36,283 bases of DNA from a virus: positions 1 to 36,283 of the IMG/VR virus record IMGVR_UViG_3300025128_000144; one strand, given 5' to 3'. Both the position numbers and the translations under genes were made by a program. The number at the start of each line of letters is the position of its first letter. Position 1 is the stretch's first letter. Shown here piece after piece: positions 31,833-36,283 of this stretch. Below the pieces are notes generated by a model that did not search any database, had not been told where the DNA came from, and saw only the letters and a list, made by a program, of their open reading frames with translations.

Positions 31833-33325
31833 TAGAGCACCTCTGAGAACATCGGTACAGACTTTAGTTGCTCTTCTATAGAAGTTCCCTTCACTGACTT
31901 GGCAGTAATGTCACCTAGTACTTTATGGACAGTTTGTAGACGGTCAGTAACTGTGTTCATGTTCAGTGTAGAACCAGTAAGTACGTCCTTACCATCTGTC
32001 CAAGTAGGCTTGTGAGTAATGGCACCGGTCAAGATATTGTAGACATGGTAAAGAGAACCAGTGTCTTCGTTATTGACTGCGACCCATGATTCGCTAGGTT
32101 GTGTCCATCCTTGGCCCATAAGTCTCCACATATGACCACGGGTTAATGAGACTACATCTCCTGCATCGTCACGCTTAACTGTAGGTTTAGTAATCAATCC
32201 TTTTCTTTCACAGATAGTCATGAGTTTCTCAAAGGTATCTCTGCCTACTTTTACATCCTTCATGGATTCCGCTACTATGATTTCTTGAGCAGCCGCTTGG
32301 ATAACTTCTCCAATCTTCTCAGCCATGCTGTCGAAGTCAAAGTTACCTAGCACTCCATTGGTATGCTTTAGTTTGATTAGGTTCGCTCTGTCTCCCATAA
32401 CCATTCCATTAGTACATACAAGTCGCTCTGCAATTGCCTGTACTTTGAATGATGAGGAGCCATCGAGACTGTTGTAGATAGCGATACCAACACGATAGTC
32501 ACCGTTGTTAGTGAAACCACGCTTAGTCCAACTGTCACCTAGTCTCTCCTCTGCTTCATCCCAATTCACATTACTAGTAACGTCACAGAAACATGCTGCT
32601 TTCTTACCTTCATCCCAAGCCATGACTTGTGCTGACCATCCTTTCTCTGCGGCTAAGTCTAGCACTGGGCCGAACCCTTTACGGTATGGCATAGGGTAGT
32701 AAGAAGGACTGAATGTCCCTAGATAAGCACCTGCTGGTCGCTTGTCACTTTCATACTTAGGGTTGAATATGTGATAAGCAACTGGTGCTCCTTCAGGGCC
32801 ATTGACCCTTGCTACAGTAGCACCTTGCTCTGTCTCATCCTTAACAATAAATGCTGGTTGCCTAACAGGCTTGAAGTCCCAGTCATCTGTAATCTTAGGC
32901 TCTCTACCACCTGTCTTGAATACAGCGTCGAATGGCCCCTCTGCCGCATTAGCAACTACGCCGTCTACTGTGATAGTAGGTGCGTTCTCAGATGACCACA
33001 TAGGTACTTCATCATCAGTATCCTCAGCGAAGGTAGTGGGAATCTCTTCACCGTGTTCCAATGCCGATACAATACTTAGGTGCTCTTCAGTCACATGTAG
33101 TGGTGCCCATTCTCCTAACAATAGCGCCTTGATGTGGTTCGCTATAGCACTGTCATCAGGCCTGATGAGGGCCGCTACTCTACCCCCTTCTATTCGTTCT
33201 AGCCTAGCGACAATGAAACGAGTGAATCGCATACTCTTTACTCCTGATATGGAGGGGTATTCTATCGTTACATCTGCCGTCGTACTGTCTGTTATTTTTC
33301 CAATTATTATAATTTCTTCTTCCAT
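31829..33325 (-). CDS. DUF932-like protein
   Basis: A 498-residue protein. The segment IAIYNSLDGSSSFKVQAIAERLVCTNGMVMG, followed by LIKLKHTNG, matches the core of the DUF932 phage/plasmid family (a GSS-type strand, RVVC.N and I.HT); the motif is given in parts. An N-terminal beta domain (EIIIIGKITDSTTADVTIEYP) and an acidic linker precede it. The molecular role of the family is not established; members are common on mobile elements, often near recombination or replication genes. It is the first gene after the TATA promoter at 33388-33409, so it may be expressed early and strongly. GGAGAAC lies upstream of the ATG. Confidence 0.7.
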   Translation of the reverse strand: MEEEIIIIGKITDSTTADVTIEYPSISGVKSMRFTRFIVARLERIEGGRVAALIRPDDSAIANHIKALLLGEWAPLHVTEEHLSIVSALEHGEEIPTTFAEDTDDEVPMWSSENAPTITVDGVVANAAEGPFDAVFKTGGREPKITDDWDFKPVRQPAFIVKDETEQGATVARVNGPEGAPVAYHIFNPKYESDKRPAGAYLGTFSPSYYPMPYRKGFGPVLDLAAEKGWSAQVMAWDEGKKAACFCDVTSNVNWDEAEERLGDSWTKRGFTNNGDYRVGIAIYNSLDGSSSFKVQAIAERLVCTNGMVMGDRANLIKLKHTNGVLGNFDFDSMAEKIGEVIQAAAQEIIVAESMKDVKVGRDTFEKLMTICERKGLITKPTVKRDDAGDVVSLTRGHMWRLMGQGWTQPSESWVAVNNEDTGSLYHVYNILTGAITHKPTWTDGKDVLTGSTLNMNTVTDRLQTVHKVLGDITAKSVKGTSIEEQLKSVPMFSEVLY

Positions 33326-33387
33326 TTATTTCGTTCTCCTTTTTCCTATTTGTTTTGCTGGCTCCTCTCGAAGCAATGTTACTATTC

Positions 33388-33409
33388 TTTGGAGATTTAT
33401 AAGGGGTTG
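33388..33409 (-). promoter_or_regulatory. Archaeal TATA promoter, second copy of the 22-bp element
   Basis: It is identical over 22 bases to 27103-27124. The TATA box (33396-33404 on the minus strand) predicts a start near 33374 and a leader of about 49 bases before the DUF932-like ATG. It lies in the 153-base divergent gap that also holds the start of the plus-strand gene. Confidence 0.75.
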
Positions 33410-33448
33410 GTTTCAGTACAGCGTTTTTCAAATCAAAGACAGAGAAAG

Positions 33449-33457
33449 AAATAATAC
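33449..33457 (+). promoter_or_regulatory. TATA-like box for the lone plus-strand gene
   Basis: AAATAATAC is centred about 26 bases before the ATG at 33479, the usual TATA-to-start distance in archaea. There is no clear Shine-Dalgarno sequence, so the transcript may be leaderless. The box is weak and the call tentative. Confidence 0.3.
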
Positions 33458-33478
33458 TCGGCGTACCTTCGGGTATCT

Positions 33479-34309
33479 ATGAGCGGAGCGTTTGAGCAAG
33501 CATGGTCGCTTCTCAAGTCGTTCCAAGTTGCCGACGCTGATGAAGTCGTTGGACAAGGTAGGAATCAATTGGTACTTGGGCAAAAAGGTAGCCCTGATGT
33601 TACCAAGGTAGGAGGAGTAATGGGAGCCGGAGATATGTATCGATTAAACAGGCTCGCCGCAATGATGCCTCAAAGATTCGTATCCCAGCAACCTTTGTTA
33701 GAAACCATGCCTTTAACCGGTGATATACAAGGTTCGTTTAAACACACATTGCCCATCGTATCTACTCAAGAAAGAGGCGACCCTCTGAGAGGAGAGGCAG
33801 GAAGAAATCCTAACTTAAGTGAAGAGGAAGCGGAGTATATAGATTCAGTCAAAGGTAGAGAACTTGCAAGAGCAATGTATGGTATTCCCGGAGGAGCGTT
33901 ATTAGAAGGACTAGGTCTGTCTGATATCAAAGAGCCTAACTGGATGAGGACTAGAGACCAAAAAGGATTCCCCGTAGCCGATTTAACAAACGTACCTACC
34001 GATATAGGGCGGGCTAAGATAATGGACCCACAGTTCGCTGGTCCTACTAACTTACAAGAGAATCCTTTAGACACAGGCTTCCAACTCAGAGGAACGCCTA
34101 GGAAATTTGGAGAGCAATATAGCATACCGGCAGCAGATAGAGAAGAGTTCGCACGTAGAATAGATGCTCTCCCATTTGATAAGTTCGTTGACCCAATCTA
34201 CCAATCCTATGAGGACTTGTATCCAGAAAGCGCTAATGAACTATACGAAAGGTTATCTGCACAAGAGCATCTATTAAATGAAGAACTAGGGCATATTGGT
34301 GTTCAGTAA
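33479..34309 (+). CDS. Uncharacterised protein, divergently transcribed
   Basis: A 276-residue protein alone on the plus strand between two minus-strand blocks. The N-terminus has VGQGRNQLVLGQKGSPDVTK, which loosely resembles the glycine-rich loop and lysine strand of kinase-like N-lobes, but no HRD or DFG motif follows, so a kinase is unlikely. The middle is proline- and glycine-rich (IPGGALLEGLG, DPQFAGPTNLQE), and the C-terminus is helical and acidic (ESANELYERLSAQEHLLNEELG). No membrane segment or zinc site. Its codon use and residue mix resemble the virion module more than the replication block, so it may be a virion-associated or late protein. The 3' end overlaps a convergent gene by 24 bases. 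Confidence 0.65.
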   Translation: MSGAFEQAWSLLKSFQVADADEVVGQGRNQLVLGQKGSPDVTKVGGVMGAGDMYRLNRLAAMMPQRFVSQQPLLETMPLTGDIQGSFKHTLPIVSTQERGDPLRGEAGRNPNLSEEEAEYIDSVKGRELARAMYGIPGGALLEGLGLSDIKEPNWMRTRDQKGFPVADLTNVPTDIGRAKIMDPQFAGPTNLQENPLDTGFQLRGTPRKFGEQYSIPAADREEFARRIDALPFDKFVDPIYQSYEDLYPESANELYERLSAQEHLLNEELGHIGVQ

Positions 34310-34516
34310 AAAGACACAGGGAATCGGGTAGCCTCTCTTCTTAGAGGAGGCTGACTGTATCAGTATGGTTCTCTCCATCCCCTTTACCTCTAGTCCTCTG
34401 TCAAGTATCTCTAGCATATCTCTTACATCATTACCTTGGCTCGGTAAGAATTGTACACACATCTCTTCATTGATAGTATGCTGTACAATAGTACCTGTGT
34501 CTCCGAAGTCAATCAT
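34286..34516 (-). CDS. Hypothetical protein
   Basis: A 76-residue product (MIDFGDTGTIVQHTINEEM onward) with an N-terminal beta part, a helix (DVRDMLEILDRGLEV), a strand (RTILIQSA) and a short C-terminus. GAGGGTAAAG precedes the ATG, which overlaps the stop of the 113-residue gene (ATGA). The last 24 bases overlap the convergent plus-strand gene. Function unknown. Confidence 0.5.
   Translation of the reverse strand: MIDFGDTGTIVQHTINEEMCVQFLPSQGNDVRDMLEILDRGLEVKGMERTILIQSASSKKRGYPIPCVFLLNTNMP
34330..34352 (+). terminator. Possible hairpin after the lone plus-strand gene
   Basis: AGCCTC (34330-34335) can pair with GAGGCT (34347-34352), or CCTCT with AGAGG in a tighter form, about 20 bases after the plus-strand stop. 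It lies inside a minus-strand gene and lacks a long T tract, so a role in ending transcription is only possible. Confidence 0.2.
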
Positions 34517-34854
34517 AACTTTACCCTCTGCATGAATGTAGTCTGCCTCTTCTTAGTTGTCCTCTTACTAGGGTCATATTCCGGTGCCATTCGGTTGACG
34601 GTCTTCCATCCATTTTCCAGAAGTTTCTTCTTACTGATACAGCCTCGTATTCTATTAATGGGATATACATCAGTATGCATCCTATGTCCAGTCTGACTAA
34701 AGTACCTGATGTAAACCTTGACGACAAAGTGTCTCTTCTCAATCTCAAGTAAGTCAGGGTCTAGTTCCTCTAGCGCATAGTCCACTGCTTCTTGCAAAGC
34801 CTTGTGGTCTATCGCTTTCCTTCCTCCCCTACTTCTTTTCAGAGAGCCCACCAC
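34513..34854 (-). CDS. Basic hypothetical protein
   Basis: A 113-residue strongly basic protein, starting SLKRSRGGRKAID and ending TTKKRQTTFMQRVKL, with a helix (LQEAVDYALEEL) and beta strands (FVVKVYIRYF). It may bind nucleic acid, but no domain was recognised. The GTG start at 34854 overlaps the 31-residue membrane-protein gene by 16 bases and has no clear ribosome site, so the exact start is uncertain. Its stop is coupled to the next gene by ATGA. Confidence 0.55.
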   Translation of the reverse strand: MVGSLKRSRGGRKAIDHKALQEAVDYALEELDPDLLEIEKRHFVVKVYIRYFSQTGHRMHTDVYPINRIRGCISKKKLLENGWKTVNRMAPEYDPSKRTTKKRQTTFMQRVKL

Positions 34855-34934
34855 ACCACTGCTATTACCGTTGCCACGAAAAGAAACAGTGTCGCTACAA
34901 TTGACCAGATAGTTTCCCTATCTTCTTCTTTCAT
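34839..34934 (-). CDS. 31-residue single-pass membrane protein
   Basis: The gap between two genes encodes MKEEDRETIW followed by SIVATLFLFVATVIAVVWWAL. An acidic N-terminus and one clear membrane helix are visible. The ATG overlaps the stop of the winged-helix gene (ATGA), and the stop lies within the next gene. The coupling plus perfect hydrophobicity make it a likely gene despite its size. Function unknown. Confidence 0.5.
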   Translation of the reverse strand: MKEEDRETIWSIVATLFLFVATVIAVVWWAL

Positions 34935-35182
34935 ACCGTCTCCCCTGTAGTTAGTTTCCAAATACTAGGTTCTTCACCTATCCTATCGAATCTCTTCTCT
35001 TCATCGCAGCGTAATATATAATGGAATGTCCGATGACAGACAGAAGACAAGGATTTGATAGACTTACCTCTACTCTTAGCCAAGTCCAATACCCTTTCTC
35101 TAATCGAGTGGTAACCCAAAGCCTCATCTGCTTCCTGCAATACTTCTACAACAAGTTCCTTGAATCTATCCTTCGCATTCAT
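34931..35182 (-). CDS. Winged-helix DNA-binding protein
   Basis: An 83-residue protein with helices (FKELVVEVLQEADE, HSIRERVLDLAKSRG), a recognition-like helix (SLSSVCHRTFHYIL) and a wing (RFDRIGEEPSIWKL). The end pattern, F-x-x-x-G-x-x-x-W-x-L, is typical of HARE-HTH and related winged-helix domains. It could be a viral transcription regulator, or a DNA-binding partner of the SNF2 helicase, whose stop overlaps its ATG (ATGA). The fold call is by pattern only. Confidence 0.55.
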   Translation of the reverse strand: MNAKDRFKELVVEVLQEADEALGYHSIRERVLDLAKSRGKSIKSLSSVCHRTFHYILRCDEEKRFDRIGEEPSIWKLTTGETV

Positions 35183-36283
35183 ATTTCTTCAACCTCGTAC
35201 TTCCATCCTCTTTCCTGTTTGAGTTTCTTAACCAGTTCCTTCACGAGCCCCTTCCTCTGTTCTACATTACCACCATCGAGGACAGCCTTTACGACTTCTC
35301 TCTTGGCTTCAACTACTCGGTCAAAATGCTCATCAATTGTACCAGCACAAGATAGGTAGACAGCGTGTACATGTTGGCTCTCCTGCCCTATTCTATAGAC
35401 ACGGTCTTCCGCTTGCTCTTCGTCAGTAGGAACCCATTCACGTTCAATGAATAGAACAGTGTCTGCTTTGGTGAGAGTAATACCTTCCTTCGCAGCGATG
35501 GTATTACAGATGAGCACATCTAGTTGCCCGTCTTGGAAGTTCTCTACAATCTCTTGTCGCTTCTTGGAAGATACACTACCAGTAATAGTGTCTACTCTCA
35601 CATTTTGGTATTGTTTGACGGCATTAAGTTGGTCGACTATACCTTTGATTACATCACGATGATGAGCGAAAACCACGAGGGGCTTACCAGTCTGATGACT
35701 GTACTCTGCAATCCAATTGACTGCAAACGGTATCTTAGTCCTACCACAGATATGCCTGAGGTCATTGAGCATGTTGAGCATCATACCTTGAGGCAACGGT
35801 TCACCATTCAGATAGTGGTCATCTATTCTTCTCTCCCATTCTTCTTGTGCAATGTCGTAAGGACTACGTGCATCTTTAGGTAAGTAGACAGGTAAGAAGG
35901 TACGTGTCTTCGGCGGTAGTTCAGGTAACACTTCGCTCTTGAGCCTACGGATACATAAGTCACGGGTTCTCTCATTCAGTTCCTTGGTATTACTAGCACC
36001 ATCAAAGTCCCACCCGAAACCAGTATGCCAAGGGTCACAGTATCTTTGGGCGAAGTTCCAAAACGAAGGGAACTGGTCAGGCCTCATTAAGTTCAGAGCA
36101 TTGAAGAACTCCCTTGGCCTACTAGCAATAGCCGTGCCACTGAGAGCCAATACCTTTGGACATAGCGTAGCAAGTTCCAGTGTAGATACAGTACGCTTGA
36201 CTGGCTTGTTCTTACTACCTGAGTTCTTCAAGTAATGAACTTCATCTAACACCAAAAGTCTAGGAGCGATAGACATGAGTTCA
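35179..36283 (-). CDS. SNF2-family helicase (5'-partial)
   Basis: The frame stays open to the right edge, so the N-terminus with the Walker A motif is outside the window; the first ATG inside, at 36276, is internal. Counting from it, LLVLDEVHYLKN (7-18) is motif II, LALSGTA (43-49) motif III, IRRLKSEVLPELPPKTR (109-125) the SNF2-specific linker, VVFAHHRD (201-208) motif IV, NTIAAKEGITLTKAD (258-272) motif V and QAEDRVYRIGQ (288-298) motif VI. This is a superfamily 2 ATPase that moves on double-stranded DNA. SMARCAL1-like fork-remodelling and annealing enzymes are the closest kind by layout. It may unwind or remodel viral replication forks or remove host chromatin proteins. Confidence 0.95.
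   Translation of the reverse strand, partial: ELMSIAPRLLVLDEVHYLKNSGSKNKPVKRTVSTLELATLCPKVLALSGTAIASRPREFFNALNLMRPDQFPSFWNFAQRYCDPWHTGFGWDFDGASNTKELNERTRDLCIRRLKSEVLPELPPKTRTFLPVYLPKDARSPYDIAQEEWERRIDDHYLNGEPLPQGMMLNMLNDLRHICGRTKIPFAVNWIAEYSHQTGKPLVVFAHHRDVIKGIVDQLNAVKQYQNVRVDTITGSVSSKKRQEIVENFQDGQLDVLICNTIAAKEGITLTKADTVLFIEREWVPTDEEQAEDRVYRIGQESQHVHAVYLSCAGTIDEHFDRVVEAKREVVKAVLDGGNVEQRKGLVKELVKKLKQERGWKYEVEEI

Noticed and set aside
32802-33482. 226-codon open frame on the plus strand
   Set aside because: It is antisense to the DUF932-like gene and crosses the divergent promoter region; the product is low-complexity Ser/Val/Ala with no motif.
33479-34309. Protein kinase
   Set aside because: Only a loose glycine-rich loop and lysine are seen; the catalytic HRD-like and DFG-like motifs are absent.

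Overview
The window looks like a piece of the genome of a tailed double-stranded DNA virus of archaea. The closest group I can name is the magroviruses, which infect uncultured Marine Group II Euryarchaeota (Poseidoniales). That assignment is an inference. It rests on large phage-type tail proteins next to an almost complete archaeal-type replication apparatus (family B DNA polymerase, PCNA-like clamp, small RFC subunit, RPA-like protein, archaeo-eukaryotic primase) and a group II chaperonin (thermosome). There are no rRNA, tRNA or ribosomal protein genes. Most start sites carry Shine-Dalgarno sequences of the GGTGAT or GGAGG type, and neighbouring genes are often coupled by ATGA, TGATG or TAATG overlaps.

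Layout. (1) Positions 1-12251, plus strand: a virion/tail module with one giant structural protein (about 2,730 codons, open at the left edge), a 736-residue protein with a possible baseplate-hub segment, a 118-residue protein, a 407-residue tail-fibre-like protein and a small zinc-ribbon protein. (2) Positions 12238-27078, minus strand: a compact replication and repair block. In transcription order it holds RFC small subunit, RPA-like protein, RecA-like ATPase, PCNA, two zinc-ribbon proteins, PolB, a MazG-like protein ending in a PIP box, a Cas4-like nuclease, an unknown protein, a PriS/PriL-like primase, a tiny membrane protein, a zinc protein, an XPF/ERCC4 nuclease, a P-loop ATPase (candidate helicase), a zinc-ribbon protein, a DEDDy exonuclease, a zinc protein, the thermosome and two small membrane proteins that meet the structural module tail to tail. 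(3) Positions 27128-33325, minus strand: a DUF932-like protein, a run of small zinc-ribbon or unknown proteins, an HNH endonuclease and a degenerate DNA ligase-like protein. (4) Positions 33479-34309, plus strand: one lone unknown gene. (5) Positions 34286-36283, minus strand: a SNF2-family helicase (open at the right edge), a winged-helix protein, a 31-residue membrane protein and two unknown proteins.

Regulation. The minus-strand block is almost gapless. Its three real gaps (27079-27127, 33326-33478, 23670-23804) look regulatory. The first two share an identical 22-bp element centred on an archaeal TATA box, and the third holds nested inverted repeats in front of the PCNA gene.

How the genes fit together. 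Primase, PolB, clamp, clamp loader and RPA would form a virus-encoded archaeal replisome. The Cas4-like, XPF-like, RecA-like, DEDDy and SNF2 proteins suggest repair- or recombination-linked replication. The thermosome may help fold virion or replication proteins. No MCM, topoisomerase, capsid, portal or terminase gene is visible here; these could lie outside the window. Five genes shorter than about 60 codons (12487-12612, 14830-14994, 17400-17525, 30660-30833, 34839-34934) were found by reading gaps between larger genes, and they are supported by start/stop coupling.
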